Positions 28,067 to 37,534 of a stretch of DNA of 64,000 bases are shown here, piece by piece (positions within the stretch are counted from its first letter, which is position 1; every line of letters starts with the position of its first letter). The notes under the pieces are model-generated. The model was given only the letters and a program-made list of their open reading frames with translations. It did not search any database and had not been told where the DNA came from. The position numbers and the translations under genes were made by a program. This DNA is from Vibrio sp. FE10 (GTDB taxonomy: Bacteria > Pseudomonadota > Gammaproteobacteria > Enterobacterales > Vibrionaceae), in the NCBI RefSeq assembly GCF_030297155.1, contig NZ_AP028067.1:2790001-2854000 (forward strand), in the 5' to 3' direction.

Positions 28067-28095
28067 AAAGGCCGCCCCAAAACTTCTAGGGCGGC
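28067..28095 (-). terminator. Stem-loop between sdhB and sucA (partial terminator)
   Basis: GCCGCCC and GGGCGGC form a 7-bp GC-rich stem. On the minus strand it is followed by C then TTTT. It lies inside the sdhCDAB-sucABCD run, so partial termination or processing is more likely than a full stop. Confidence 0.6.
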
Positions 28096-28109
28096 AATTT
28101 TTATATAAC

Positions 28110-28823
28110 TTAAACCGAACGATTCACGAGCATGGTCTTGATGTGACCAATCGCTTTCGTCGGATTTAATCCCTTAGGACAAACACTTACACAATTCATG
28201 ATGCCATGGCAACGAAAAACGCTAAATGCATCATCAAGATCGGACAGACGTTCGTCTGTCGCCGTATCTCGGCTATCTATTAGCCAACGGTACGCTGCAA
28301 GTAGGCCAGCTGGTCCGATGAATTTATCTGGATTCCACCAGAATGATGGGCATGAAGTCGTACAACATGCACACATAATACATTCATACAAACCATCTAA
28401 ATGAGCACGCTCATCAGGGCTTTGTAGGTTTTCACGAGCCGGTGGCACATTGCCATCAGACACTAAGAACGGCTTAACTTTTTCGTAGTTATCGTAGAAC
28501 TGAGTCATGTCTACGATTAAATCACGCACAACAGGCAAACCTGGAAGTGGGCGAATTACGATCTTATCTTGGCCAGAAAGTGCAGACAGCGGCGTGATAC
28601 ACGCCAATCCGTTTTTACCATTCATGTTCAAACCATCAGAACCACATACACCTTCACGGCATGAGCGACGGAATGAAATCGTTGGATCTTGCTCTTTCAA
28701 AAGAATAAGCGCGTCCAATAGCATCATGTCAGAACCTTCTTCCACCTCTAGGGTGTACTCTTTCATGTAAGGCTTCTGGTCCACATCTGGGTTGTAACGG
28801 TATAAAGAGAAATTCAGTTTCAT
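28110..28823 (-). CDS. sdhB: Succinate dehydrogenase iron-sulfur subunit
   Basis: The Fe-S subunit of complex II. All three clusters can be placed: 2Fe-2S in SCREGVCGSDGLNMNG, 4Fe-4S in CIMCACCTTSCP and 3Fe-4S in CHGIMNCVSVCPKG. I chose the ATG at 28823 (237 residues): it sits 8 bases after AGGAG and matches the E. coli start. An ATG two codons earlier is only 2 bases from that site. Confidence 0.97.
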   Translation of the reverse strand: MKLNFSLYRYNPDVDQKPYMKEYTLEVEEGSDMMLLDALILLKEQDPTISFRRSCREGVCGSDGLNMNGKNGLACITPLSALSGQDKIVIRPLPGLPVVRDLIVDMTQFYDNYEKVKPFLVSDGNVPPARENLQSPDERAHLDGLYECIMCACCTTSCPSFWWNPDKFIGPAGLLAAYRWLIDSRDTATDERLSDLDDAFSVFRCHGIMNCVSVCPKGLNPTKAIGHIKTMLVNRSV

Positions 28824-28835
28824 GGTCATATCTCC

Positions 28836-30602
28836 TTAGTACGTACGTGCTTTCGGCGGGAATGCTTCACGATGGATAGGTTCCATGTTCACGCCACGCT
28901 TAGTCATACTTTCTGATTCTGGGTTGTACAGTGAGTGACATAGCCATTGCTCATCATCACGATCTGGAAAGTCAAAACGAGCATGTGCTCCACGACTCTC
29001 TGTACGGAAGTTTGCTGCAACCGCGGTTGCGAATGCCGTTTCCATCAAGTTTTCAAGCTCTAAACACTCAATACGTTGCGTGTTGAACTCTGTCGACTTG
29101 TCTGAAAGGTGTGCATTTTTAAGACGCTCACGAATCACTTTCAGCTCTTCTAAGCCGTCAGCCATCGCTTTACCTTCACGGAATACAGAGAAGTTGTTCT
29201 GCATACATTGCTGAAGGTCTTTACGAATTACCGCAGGGTCTTCACCGTCAGTACTGTTTTCCCAACGATTGTAGCGCTCTAGTGAACGTTCAATGTCGGC
29301 TTCAGTTGCAGGTTTTGCTTCAGCTTGCTTGTTCAAAGTCTCACCAAGGTGAAGACCTGTCGCACGACCGAACACAACCAAATCAAGTAGCGAGTTGCCA
29401 CCTAGACGGTTTGCACCGTGTACTGATACTGAAGCGATTTCGCCACAAGCGAATAGACCTTGAATTTCAACGTCTGAACCGTCTTCAGTTTGTTTAATTG
29501 CTTGACCAGAAACCTGTGTTGGAACACCGCCCATCATGTAGTGACACGTTGGGATTACAGGAATTGGTTCTTTAACAGGATCAACGTGAGCGAAGGTACG
29601 AGAAAGCTCACATACACCCGGTAGACGAGATTCAAGCGTCTCTTTACCTAGGTGATCAAGTTTCAGCTTGATGTGTGGACCCCATGGACCATCACAACCA
29701 CGACCTTCACGAATCTCAACCATCATCGAACGAGCTACAACATCGCGACCTGCTAAATCTTTAGCGTTCGGAGCATAACGTTCCATGAAGCGCTCGCCGT
29801 CTTTATTGAGAAGGTAACCACCTTCACCACGACAACCTTCTGTTACCAAAACACCTGCGCCAGCGATACCCGTTGGGTGGAACTGCCACATTTCGATGTC
29901 TTGCATTGGAACGCCAGCACGAATTGCCATACCAACACCGTCACCAGTATTGATGTGTGCATTGGTTGTTGATGCGTAGATACGACCAGCACCGCCGGTA
30001 GCAAGGATTGTTGCCTTCGCTTTGAAGTAGCAAACCTCGCCCGTTTCCATACAAAGCGCGGTAGTACCTAAGATTGCACCATCTTCGTTTTTAACAAGAT
30101 CCAGTGCATACCACTCAGAGAAAACCGTCGTTTTGTGTTTAATGTTTTGTTGGTAAAGCGTGTGTAGCAGTGCGTGACCAGTACGGTCGGCTGCAGCTGC
30201 TGTACGAGCCGCTTGCTCACCACCGAAATTCTTAGATTGGCCACCAAACGGACGTTGGTAAATACTGCCGTTATCAAAACGAGAAAATGGAAGACCCATT
30301 TTTTCTAATTCGATAACCGACTCAGGGCCATTTTTACACATGTATTCGATAGCATCTTGGTCGCCGATGTAATCGGAACCTTTAACCGTATCGTACATGT
30401 GTTGTTCCCAGTGATCTTCATGCGCATTACCAAGAGCAACGGTGATACCACCTTGCGCAGATACAGTATGAGAACGAGTTGGAAAAACTTTAGAAAGCAA
30501 CGCACAAGATAGGCCTTGCTCAGAAATTTGTAGCGCGGCGCGCATACCAGCACCACCAGCGCCAATTACTACAGCATCAAACTCACGAACAGGAATAGTC
30601 AC
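28836..30602 (-). CDS. sdhA: Succinate dehydrogenase flavoprotein subunit
   Basis: The FAD-binding catalytic subunit of complex II, 588 residues, identical in length to E. coli. The dinucleotide fold [15 protein letters not shown], the FAD-linking histidine in [11 protein letters not shown] and the substrate-site region [21 protein letters not shown] are present. It directly follows sdhD and precedes sdhB in sdhCDAB. Confidence 0.98.
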   Translation of the reverse strand: MTIPVREFDAVVIGAGGAGMRAALQISEQGLSCALLSKVFPTRSHTVSAQGGITVALGNAHEDHWEQHMYDTVKGSDYIGDQDAIEYMCKNGPESVIELEKMGLPFSRFDNGSIYQRPFGGQSKNFGGEQAARTAAAADRTGHALLHTLYQQNIKHKTTVFSEWYALDLVKNEDGAILGTTALCMETGEVCYFKAKATILATGGAGRIYASTTNAHINTGDGVGMAIRAGVPMQDIEMWQFHPTGIAGAGVLVTEGCRGEGGYLLNKDGERFMERYAPNAKDLAGRDVVARSMMVEIREGRGCDGPWGPHIKLKLDHLGKETLESRLPGVCELSRTFAHVDPVKEPIPVIPTCHYMMGGVPTQVSGQAIKQTEDGSDVEIQGLFACGEIASVSVHGANRLGGNSLLDLVVFGRATGLHLGETLNKQAEAKPATEADIERSLERYNRWENSTDGEDPAVIRKDLQQCMQNNFSVFREGKAMADGLEELKVIRERLKNAHLSDKSTEFNTQRIECLELENLMETAFATAVAANFRTESRGAHARFDFPDRDDEQWLCHSLYNPESESMTKRGVNMEPIHREAFPPKARTY

Positions 30603-30950
30603 TTACGCACCCCACAAAATAAACAGACCAGAGAAGAAATATCCTAGAAGAACCGCAACAACACCGACTTGAAGACCAACGCGCAATTTTGCACATTTGA
30701 TGTAGTCTGTTAGTACTTGCCACAAGCCGATCCACGCATGAACCAAAATTGAAGTAAGCGCTAACATGGTGAAGACTTTAGTGAAAGTACCACCAAAGAA
30801 TTGCGTCCAAGATGCGTAAGAAATATCTCCTGAGAAAGCACAGAAGCTCACTAGGTAGATAGTGTAAAGCGTCATAATGATGGCTGTTGCACGAATCAAT
30901 AGATAATCATGCACACCATTACGACCAAAAGTAGAAACGTTGTTTACCAT
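30603..30950 (-). CDS. sdhD: Succinate dehydrogenase membrane anchor SdhD
   Basis: A 115-residue membrane anchor with three predicted helices. Together with SdhC it forms the quinone and heme b site. The histidine in the second helix (SILVHAWIGLWQVLTDYIK) is the usual heme-ligand region. It overlaps sdhC by 7 bp and abuts sdhA. Confidence 0.95.
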   Translation of the reverse strand: MVNNVSTFGRNGVHDYLLIRATAIIMTLYTIYLVSFCAFSGDISYASWTQFFGGTFTKVFTMLALTSILVHAWIGLWQVLTDYIKCAKLRVGLQVGVVAVLLGYFFSGLFILWGA

Positions 30951-31336
30951 ACTAAGATCCCCGCTAGTAGAGACAATACCGCTGTTGCTGCGAATGCAAC
31001 CTTTGCGCTCTTAGCGCCAGATTCCAGCTCTTCAAAGTGACCAAGGTCCATAAGAAGGTGACGAATACCACCAGCAATGTGGTAAGCCAAAGCGGTTAAA
31101 ATGCCCCACAGAATAAACTTCACGAAGAAACCGTCGACAATGTCGCTAGCTTCCATAAAGCCTACAGGGGAAGAGAGGGAAATGGATAGTAACCAAAGCA
31201 GAATTCCGATCGCAACAAAAGTAATCACCCCAGACACACGGTGTAGGATGGAAGCTATTGCTGTGATAGGAAAGTGGATGGTCTGTAAATCTAAATTAAC
31301 AGGTCTTGTCTTTCTTTCTTTCACGGGCTCGCTCAC
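30944..31336 (-). CDS. sdhC: Succinate dehydrogenase cytochrome b556 subunit SdhC
   Basis: A 130-residue membrane anchor with three helices. The signature RPVNLDLQTIHFPITAIASI matches enteric SdhC, with ILHRVSGV at the quinone site and the heme histidine in YHIAGGIRHLLMDLG. It is the first gene of the sdh-suc operon and is divergent from gltA, the classic arrangement. Confidence 0.96.
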   Translation of the reverse strand: MSEPVKERKTRPVNLDLQTIHFPITAIASILHRVSGVITFVAIGILLWLLSISLSSPVGFMEASDIVDGFFVKFILWGILTALAYHIAGGIRHLLMDLGHFEELESGAKSAKVAFAATAVLSLLAGILVW

Positions 31337-31750
31337 TCAGCTCCATTGAGCATGATGGTCATTAAATAACCTTATGTATTGTTATGGACAAAATTTGATT
31401 GCAAACCTTCAAAATTTAACATTAACTTAACAAATAACGTAAGTTGAGCCTTAGATAATTGTAAAATAATTGTTAATCGCTAGGTTTCTGAAGACACCTC
31501 ACATTTCTTCTTAGCCTTGCATTTATAAGGTTTTAACCAAACTTTTCAGCGCCACTATACGGCTGGCAACATTCTAATACAATTGATGCAACAAATAATG
31601 CTACACAGAACAGATTTTTAACGAATTTAATGTAAAAAACACTAACAAGTGCACACAAAGCTGCAGAAAAATTGACTTTCTCACGTAAGACCAGTAAAAA
31701 AATGGCACATAAACATCCTGGACGGATTAATAATAACAAAGGAGATTGTT
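31337..31750. promoter_or_regulatory. sdhC-gltA divergent regulatory region
   Basis: This 414-bp AT-rich spacer must hold promoters for both TCA-cycle units. Apart from the ArcA-like site at 31417-31431 and the gltA ribosome site AAGGAG before 31751, I cannot place promoters with confidence. No open frame of note has family support. Confidence 0.6.
31417..31431 (-). promoter_or_regulatory. Candidate ArcA site upstream of sdhC
   Basis: Read on the minus strand the site is GTTAAGTTAATGTTA, matching the ArcA consensus GTTAATTAAATGTTA at 13 of 15 positions. It lies about 80-95 bases before the sdhC start. ArcA represses sdh anaerobically in E. coli. Confidence 0.5.
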
Positions 31751-33040
31751 ATGGCGGATAAGAAAGCTACCCTTCATATTGAAGGTCAAGCACCGATCGA
31801 ATTGCCGATTACAGAAGGTGTACTTGGTACTCCAGTCATCGACGTTCGTACACTAGGTTCTAATGGTTTTTTCACTTTTGATCCTGGTTTTCTTGCCACT
31901 GCATCTTGTGAATCGCAAATAACTTATATTGACGGTGGAAAAGGTATCCTTCTACACCGTGGTTATCCAATTGATCAACTGGCCAATAACGCTGATTACT
32001 TAGAAGTTTGTTACATTCTTTTATACGGCGAAGCTCCTTCTCGAGCTCAATACGAAGAGTTCAAGACGACTGTCACGCGTCACACCATGGTTCATGAGCA
32101 AATTGCTAGTTTCTTCCACGGCTTCCGCCGTGATGCTCACCCAATGGCTGTTATGTGTGGTGTGGTAGGTGCACTTGCTGCGTTCTATCATGATTCATTA
32201 GATGTTAATAACGACACACACCGTGAAATTGCGGCATACCGCCTAATTTCAAAAATGCCAACACTGGCTGCAATGTGTTACAAATATTCTATCGGTCAAC
32301 CGTTTATCTACCCGCGCAATGACCTAGGCTACGCAGAAAACTTCCTACACATGATGTATGCAAACCCATGTGAAGAATATGAAGTAAACCCTGTTGTTGC
32401 TCGCGCAATGGACAAAATCTTTACGTTACATGCTGATCACGAACAGAACGCTTCAACGTCAACAGTTCGTTTAGCAGGTTCTTCGGGTGCAAACCCATTT
32501 GCTTGTATTGCGGCTGGTATCGCTTCTTTGTGGGGCCCTGCTCACGGCGGTGCTAATGAAGCTTGCCTAATGATGCTTGAAGAGATCGGTAGCGTAGACA
32601 ACATTGAAGAATACGTAGCAAAAGCAAAAGACAAAGATGACCCATTCCGCTTAATGGGCTTTGGTCACCGTGTTTACAAGAACTACGATCCACGTGCAAC
32701 GGTAATGCGTGAAGCGTGTCACGAAGTACTTAAAGAGCTGAACATTCAAGATCCACTACTTGACGTAGCAATGGAACTTGAGCGCATCGCTCTTTCTGAT
32801 GAGTACTTTGTATCGAAGAAACTATACCCGAACGTAGATTTCTACTCAGGTATCATTCTGAAAGCGATCGGCATTCCTGTATCAATGTTCACAGTAATCT
32901 TCGCGATGTCTCGTACTATCGGTTGGATTGCACACTGGAACGAAATGCACAGCGATCCGACGAACCGTATCGGTCGTCCTCGTCAGTTGTACACTGGTGA
33001 AGAACAGCGTGATTTCCAAGCTCTACATGAGCGCGAATAG
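31751..33040 (+). CDS. gltA: Citrate synthase
   Basis: A type II citrate synthase (429 residues), condensing acetyl-CoA and oxaloacetate at entry to the TCA cycle. Active-site segments are [35 protein letters not shown] and [11 protein letters not shown], which together carry the catalytic His, His and Asp. The start codon follows AAGGAG at a good spacing. It is divergent from sdhC and ends in a strong terminator. Confidence 0.98.
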   Translation: MADKKATLHIEGQAPIELPITEGVLGTPVIDVRTLGSNGFFTFDPGFLATASCESQITYIDGGKGILLHRGYPIDQLANNADYLEVCYILLYGEAPSRAQYEEFKTTVTRHTMVHEQIASFFHGFRRDAHPMAVMCGVVGALAAFYHDSLDVNNDTHREIAAYRLISKMPTLAAMCYKYSIGQPFIYPRNDLGYAENFLHMMYANPCEEYEVNPVVARAMDKIFTLHADHEQNASTSTVRLAGSSGANPFACIAAGIASLWGPAHGGANEACLMMLEEIGSVDNIEEYVAKAKDKDDPFRLMGFGHRVYKNYDPRATVMREACHEVLKELNIQDPLLDVAMELERIALSDEYFVSKKLYPNVDFYSGIILKAIGIPVSMFTVIFAMSRTIGWIAHWNEMHSDPTNRIGRPRQLYTGEEQRDFQALHERE

Positions 33041-33073
33041 TAAGGTTTCGACTTTTCTAATCGATTGAAATCA

Positions 33074-33110
33074 AAAAGGGTTGATGTATTAGCATCAACC
33101 CTTTTCTTTT
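33074..33110 (+). terminator. gltA terminator
   Basis: AAAAGGGTTGATG and CATCAACCCTTTT form a 13-bp stem followed by CTTTT. Confidence 0.88.
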
Positions 33111-33125
33111 ATATGTTCTCAACTC

Positions 33126-33227
33126 CGTCATCCTCAAGAGTGAGGGACGAGCGAGTTGGGGATCTCATTAATTGTATCGACAAGCTTTTAGAGATTCCCT
33201 ACTCCTTCGTCAGTCTAGGGAATGACG
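33126..33227. repeat. 102-bp palindromic intergenic element (MITE/REP-like)
   Basis: The left arm 33126-33166 (starts CGTCAT, ends GATCTC) and the right arm 33191-33227 (starts GAGATT, ends ATGACG) are imperfect reverse complements around a 24-base loop. A second copy of the left arm lies at 33312-33352, and an 18-base piece recurs at 8651. It has no coding content of its own. Elements of this look are common between vibrio genes. Confidence 0.65.
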
Positions 33228-33311
33228 AATTACATATGAACTCTCTAAGTAGAGTCCATTAGAGTTCTAATTAGCCCGCGCCTCATCAAAGGATACACAT
33301 TTATAGCTACT

Positions 33312-33352
33312 CGTCATCCTCAAGAGCGGGAAACGAGTGAATTAGAGAACTC
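33312..33352. repeat. Second, single-arm copy of the intergenic repeat
   Basis: This starts with the same 15 bases (CGTCATCCTCAAGAG) as 33126 and ends GAGAACTC. It lies just beyond the stop of the Nif3-like gene, and no clear partner arm is present. The stretch 33228-33311 between the two copies shows nothing else recognisable. Confidence 0.55.
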
Positions 33353-33374
33353 TTATCCTCATATCGTCACTGGT

Positions 33375-34133
33375 TTACACTGGATTATCAATATCGATAA
33401 ATTCTACGTCTAAACCGTGCTCTTGCGCTAACCACTCACCTAATGCCTTCACACCATAACGTTCTGTTGCGTGGTGACCTGCTGCAAAGTAATGAATATC
33501 TTGCTCACGCGCTGAGTACGTAGTGCGCTCTGAGATCTCACCAGAAATAAACGCATCAATACCTTGAGAAGCCGCTAACTCAATGTAGTCTTGACCACCA
33601 CCGGTGCACCAACCAACAGTCGTAATCAATTTATCTTGGTTTTCTGGAGCAATATGTAATGGCTCGCGATTCAAAGCTTGGCCAATCTTTTCTGCGAACT
33701 CTGAGCCGGTCATTGCCGCTTTCAATTTGCCAAACATCGCAACTGATTGTGGGTGCCCTTCTAAACCGCCTTCAACTTCGATATCAAGCAACTCTGCAAG
33801 CTTGGCGTTGTTGCCTAGCTCAGGGTGAATATCAAGAGGTAAGTGATAACCCAAAAGGTTGATGTCGTTTTTGATCAAGGTACGGATACGCTTGCCTTTC
33901 ATACCGCGAATCGCTTCTGATTCACCTTTCCAGAAGAAACCATGATGCACTAGCAAAGCGTCTGCATTCAGCTCCACAGCTCTGTCTATCAGTGCTTGGG
34001 AGGCCGTAACACCGGTAACGATGCGCGTTACTTCTGACGCACCTTCAACCTGTAAACCATTCGGGCAGTAATCTTTAATCTGCTGTGGCTGCAGTTTTTC
34101 GTTCAGTAGCTTTTCTAATTGTAAGTTATTCAT
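33375..34133 (-). CDS. ybgI: Nif3-like dinuclear metal-center protein (YbgI type)
   Basis: A 252-residue protein of the NIF3/DUF34 family that forms a ring with a dinuclear metal site. The metal-binding segments LLVHHGFFWKGE near residue 64 and FAAGHHATERYGVKAL near 217 are visible. Its function is debated; GTP cyclohydrolase-like and metal insertion roles have been proposed, and none is settled. It is divergent from the DUF1853 gene and convergent with gltA. Confidence 0.92.
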   Translation of the reverse strand: MNNLQLEKLLNEKLQPQQIKDYCPNGLQVEGASEVTRIVTGVTASQALIDRAVELNADALLVHHGFFWKGESEAIRGMKGKRIRTLIKNDINLLGYHLPLDIHPELGNNAKLAELLDIEVEGGLEGHPQSVAMFGKLKAAMTGSEFAEKIGQALNREPLHIAPENQDKLITTVGWCTGGGQDYIELAASQGIDAFISGEISERTTYSAREQDIHYFAAGHHATERYGVKALGEWLAQEHGLDVEFIDIDNPV

Positions 34134-34187
34134 TTTTATTTCCAGCTTACCTTTATAATAACGTCGTTATATCAATTTACGGGTAGA

Positions 34188-35042
34188 ATGTCGAAAGCCC
34201 TAGGGTTATGTTTATATAGAGCTACGTTTATGAAAAACGGAGCTGTTGCTGAAGAACAGATGATTGAAGTTTATGAGGAACAGATGACAGCACTGCAACG
34301 TTTTTACCAATGGGTTATCGACTCGCCACCGTTACTGGAAATCAAACCACCCGTATGTGATCTCAGAGCCTTCTCAAGCCCTCATACCATCGATTCATCA
34401 CATACATACAATGGTAATCCTAGGTTAGGTTTCCTCTACCAGTACCTATGTGAGCAAGTCATCGCTGCTTCGGATAACTATTCGATCAAGTACGATGAGA
34501 TTCAGATTAATGTGGATGGCAGAACGCTAGGTGCAATTGACTTTATTCTCGAAGAAAAGAGCAGCCAAAAGCTACAACATTGGGAAGTGGCGATTAAGTT
34601 TTACTTACTCCATGAACAGACATGGTTTGGTCCTAACTCTCACGACCAATTAGATAAGAAGCTCGATCGAATGTTGAACCACCAGCTAGGTATGTCATCT
34701 TCACCTGCCTTTGTTGAGCAATATCCAGAGATCGATACCGACTCAAAGCACCTCCTCATGCAGGGTCGTCTATACACCAATCCATTCTTAGACCAAAAAG
34801 TACCTACTGAATGTTTGGGCTACGACATTAATTCAAGCCAAGTAAACGGTTTTTGGTGCTATCAAAACCAAGCTCATCTAATCACTGAAGCGCTCTACCC
34901 TCTCACCAAAGAGCAATGGGCAGCTGGCACTAGTGACTTCACCTGTGAACCTCTTACTGAATTTTGTGATCGCTTCGTTCATGGGCAAACCAAATCAGGG
35001 CAGTTCTGGTTTGTGATGCCACAAAGTTGGCCACACGGATAA
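34188..35042 (+). CDS. DUF1853 family protein
   Basis: A 284-residue soluble protein of the DUF1853 family. Family-like segments are NPRLGFLYQYLCEQVI, DGRTLGAIDFILE, HWEVAIKFYLL and TWFGPNSHDQLDKKLDRML. The charged core (D-F-x-L and E-V-x-I-K-F) resembles a PD-(D/E)XK nuclease fold, with Asp in GAIDFIL and Glu/Lys in WEVAIKF. That comparison is mine and untested. The function is unknown. The second ATG, at residue 15, is an alternative start. Confidence 0.82.
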   Translation: MSKALGLCLYRATFMKNGAVAEEQMIEVYEEQMTALQRFYQWVIDSPPLLEIKPPVCDLRAFSSPHTIDSSHTYNGNPRLGFLYQYLCEQVIAASDNYSIKYDEIQINVDGRTLGAIDFILEEKSSQKLQHWEVAIKFYLLHEQTWFGPNSHDQLDKKLDRMLNHQLGMSSSPAFVEQYPEIDTDSKHLLMQGRLYTNPFLDQKVPTECLGYDINSSQVNGFWCYQNQAHLITEALYPLTKEQWAAGTSDFTCEPLTEFCDRFVHGQTKSGQFWFVMPQSWPHG

Positions 35043-35094
35043 TCTATTCAGTAATTCAAATACTTAGCCTTAACCACTTGCTTACAGACAAATA

Positions 35095-35125
35095 AAAAGG
35101 GCTGATGCTTTCACATCAACCCTTC
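35095..35125. terminator. Bidirectional terminator between the DUF1853 gene and pgm
   Basis: AAGGGCTGATG and CATCAACCCTT form a stem with one mismatch and a 6-base loop, with an A run before and a pyrimidine run after. The core matches the argS and gltA terminators. Confidence 0.75.
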
Positions 35126-35162
35126 TTCTATTTACGTAGCGACTCTAGTAATCGAGATTCGA

Positions 35163-36809
35163 TTATAGGCCAGCGGCTGCAAATACTTGATTAACAATCT
35201 CTTGAGCTTCTGCTTCGATTGCTTTTAGGTGCTCTTCACCTTTAAAGCTTTCACAGTAGATCTTGTAGATGTCTTCAGTACCTGATGGACGAGCAGCAAA
35301 CCAACCGTTCTCAGTCGTCACTTTTAGGCCACCAATCGCAGCGCCATTACCTGGAGCATGCGTTAGGCGTGCAGTAATCACATCACCAGCAAGCGTCTCA
35401 GCTGAAACCATCTCTGGAGATAGCTTCTTAAGCACGTCTTTTTGTGCGCCATTGGCTACTGCTTGAATACGGTTGTACTTAGATTCACCATGTTTAGCAG
35501 CAAGTTCTTCGTAGTATTCTTGAGGGTTCTTACCAGTAACGGCTGTGATCTCAGCCGCAAGTAGACAAAGAATCAGGCCATCTTTATCTGTTGACCAAGG
35601 CGTACCGTCTTTACGTAAGAAAGATGCACCCGCACTCTCTTCACCACCGAAACCAAACTGACCGTTATAAAGGCCATCAACGAACCATTTGAAACCAACT
35701 GGCACTTCGCAAAGCTCGCGACCTAGATCAGCAACGACGCGGTCAATCAGAGCACTTGATACCAATGTCTTACCAACAGCAACGTCTTTACCCCAACCTT
35801 CACGGTTACGGTATAAGTAGTCAATACACACTGCTAGGAAGTGGTTTGGATTCATTAGGCCTTTTGGCGTAACAATGCCGTGGCGATCGTAATCTGGGTC
35901 GTTACCAAACGCTAGTTGATAGTCGTCTTTAAGAGCCAGTAAACCTGCCATCGCGTATGGAGAAGAGCAGTCCATACGAACCACACCGTCTTTGTCTAGA
36001 GACATAAACTGGAACGAAGGGTCAACCGCTTCACTTACAAGAGTAAGGTCTAGGTTGTACGCTTTACCAATTTGACGCCAGTAATCAATACCGCTGCCAC
36101 CCAGTGGATCAACACCAATTTTGATGTTTGCTTTCTGGATCGCTTCCATATCAACCACGTTAACCAAGTCAGCAACGTACGGTGCAACCAGATCTACTTC
36201 TTTTACTAGCTCAGACTGTTTAGCCTGTGCGATAGGAGTGCGCTTAACGCCTTGCATTTGCTCAGCAATGATCACGTTTGCACGGTCTTCAATTGCTTGA
36301 GTCAATTCAGCTTCAGCTGGACCACCGTGAGTCGGGTTGTATTTAATACCGCCGTCTTGTGGTGGGTTATGCGACGGCGTGATAACAATGCCGTCCGCTT
36401 TCTTATCATTCACTAGATTGTGCGTAAGAATCGCGTGCGAGATACCAGGTGTTGGAGTAAAGCCATTTTTTTCTTGAATAATAACTTCAACGCCATTGGC
36501 TACAAGCACTTCGATAACAGTAGAAAACGCAGGCTCAGAGAGAGCGTGAGTATCTTTACCTAAGAAAAGTGGGCCTGTTGTACCCTGCTCAGCACGAACC
36601 TCAGCAACCGCTTGTGCGATCGCGAGAATGTGGTTTTCGTTAAATGTTGATTTGTCTGCTGTACCGCGATGACCTGAAGTACCGAACAGTACTTTGTGAT
36701 CAGGGTTAGTAGCATCCGGCTGCTGTAAGAAATAGTTAGCCACTAAAGCCGGAATATTATGAAGATCTTCCTGCTGAGCTTTCTGCCCGGCACGAGGGTG
36801 CATAGCCAT
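35163..36809 (-). CDS. pgm: Phosphoglucomutase, alpha-D-glucose type
   Basis: Interconverts glucose-1-phosphate and glucose-6-phosphate for glycogen and nucleotide-sugar synthesis. The 548 residues match E. coli Pgm (546). The loop [17 protein letters not shown] is near the N-terminus, the phosphoserine motif is [11 protein letters not shown], the metal site is [10 protein letters not shown] and the sugar-phosphate loop is [12 protein letters not shown]. It follows seqA, as in enterics, with a terminator between them. Confidence 0.97.
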   Translation of the reverse strand: MAMHPRAGQKAQQEDLHNIPALVANYFLQQPDATNPDHKVLFGTSGHRGTADKSTFNENHILAIAQAVAEVRAEQGTTGPLFLGKDTHALSEPAFSTVIEVLVANGVEVIIQEKNGFTPTPGISHAILTHNLVNDKKADGIVITPSHNPPQDGGIKYNPTHGGPAEAELTQAIEDRANVIIAEQMQGVKRTPIAQAKQSELVKEVDLVAPYVADLVNVVDMEAIQKANIKIGVDPLGGSGIDYWRQIGKAYNLDLTLVSEAVDPSFQFMSLDKDGVVRMDCSSPYAMAGLLALKDDYQLAFGNDPDYDRHGIVTPKGLMNPNHFLAVCIDYLYRNREGWGKDVAVGKTLVSSALIDRVVADLGRELCEVPVGFKWFVDGLYNGQFGFGGEESAGASFLRKDGTPWSTDKDGLILCLLAAEITAVTGKNPQEYYEELAAKHGESKYNRIQAVANGAQKDVLKKLSPEMVSAETLAGDVITARLTHAPGNGAAIGGLKVTTENGWFAARPSGTEDIYKIYCESFKGEEHLKAIEAEAQEIVNQVFAAAGL

Positions 36810-36842
36810 TTTTCGACATCCTTATATATAAAATTTAAAAAC

Positions 36843-36888
36843 AAAAAAACCTCATAATATCTTCTTATCCATGGATATTATGAGGTTT
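36843..36888 (-). terminator. seqA terminator
   Basis: A perfect 15-bp stem (AAACCTCATAATATC / GATATTATGAGGTTT) around 12 bases is followed on the minus strand by TTTTTGT. It lies 14-60 bases past the seqA stop and upstream of pgm. Confidence 0.85.
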
Positions 36889-36901
36889 AAATCAGATTTC
36901 G

Positions 36902-37441
36902 TTAAATTGAACCTGTTACTTTTTCTATCAATTCTGCTTGGAAACTCATGCGGCTCATAAGCTGCTCAACCATCTGTCTTTTACGGCTTGTATTGTTATT
37001 AGTAATAACCCAAAAAGGACTTTGTGGAATGGCTTTAGGCTTAGTGGTATTGCCGTTTGCAAGTAATGTCTCTTCATTGTCTGCAAAGTAAACACGCTTA
37101 CGGCCTTTTACTTGAGTTGCTTCAGAAAAGCTTTCAGCGTCAATTTTATGCAGTGTCGATAACACTAGCATGAAACGATCAATGGCTTTCTTTAATGATG
37201 CAAACTCATCTGATATTAGTAATGAGCGCATTTCTTTAACGCCATCGAACTTCTCTGGAGTAAAGCCTACCTCTTTGCTAACAACGATACCTTTTGGCTC
37301 AACGCTCTCTTTGAACGGAACCATGCCTGGGCGATCTACTTGTAACAAGCGGCGCAGAATATCTGAAGCGCTTTCGCCAATACGTTCTGTCTGACCCGCG
37401 ATATAACGGTATAGGTCTTCATCAACCTCAATTGTTTTCAT
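36902..37441 (-). CDS. seqA: Replication-initiation negative regulator SeqA
   Basis: SeqA binds hemimethylated GATC sites, sequesters oriC and organises new DNA behind forks. The 179 residues match the family. The N-terminal oligomerisation domain starts MKTIEVDEDLYRYIAGQTER, a flexible linker follows, and the C-terminal DNA-binding domain contains VKGRKRVYFADNEETLLANG and NTSRKRQMVEQLM. It is divergent from ybfF with an 18-93 bp spacer depending on the ybfF start. Confidence 0.97.
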   Translation of the reverse strand: MKTIEVDEDLYRYIAGQTERIGESASDILRRLLQVDRPGMVPFKESVEPKGIVVSKEVGFTPEKFDGVKEMRSLLISDEFASLKKAIDRFMLVLSTLHKIDAESFSEATQVKGRKRVYFADNEETLLANGNTTKPKAIPQSPFWVITNNNTSRKRQMVEQLMSRMSFQAELIEKVTGSI

Positions 37442-37534
37442 TCGCTTTTCACAATCTCAATGTTTAAACTCAGGGGGATTATAGCGAGATCCGCGCGGAT
37501 ACTCTACGTCAAACCCACCATGAATAAGATAAAA

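Noticed and set aside
33065..33262. 65-codon frame after gltA
   Set aside because: It lies across the gltA terminator and the palindromic repeat and has no ribosome site.
37460..37534. 25-codon extension of ybfF
   Set aside because: It runs through the seqA-ybfF promoter region and is longer than family members.
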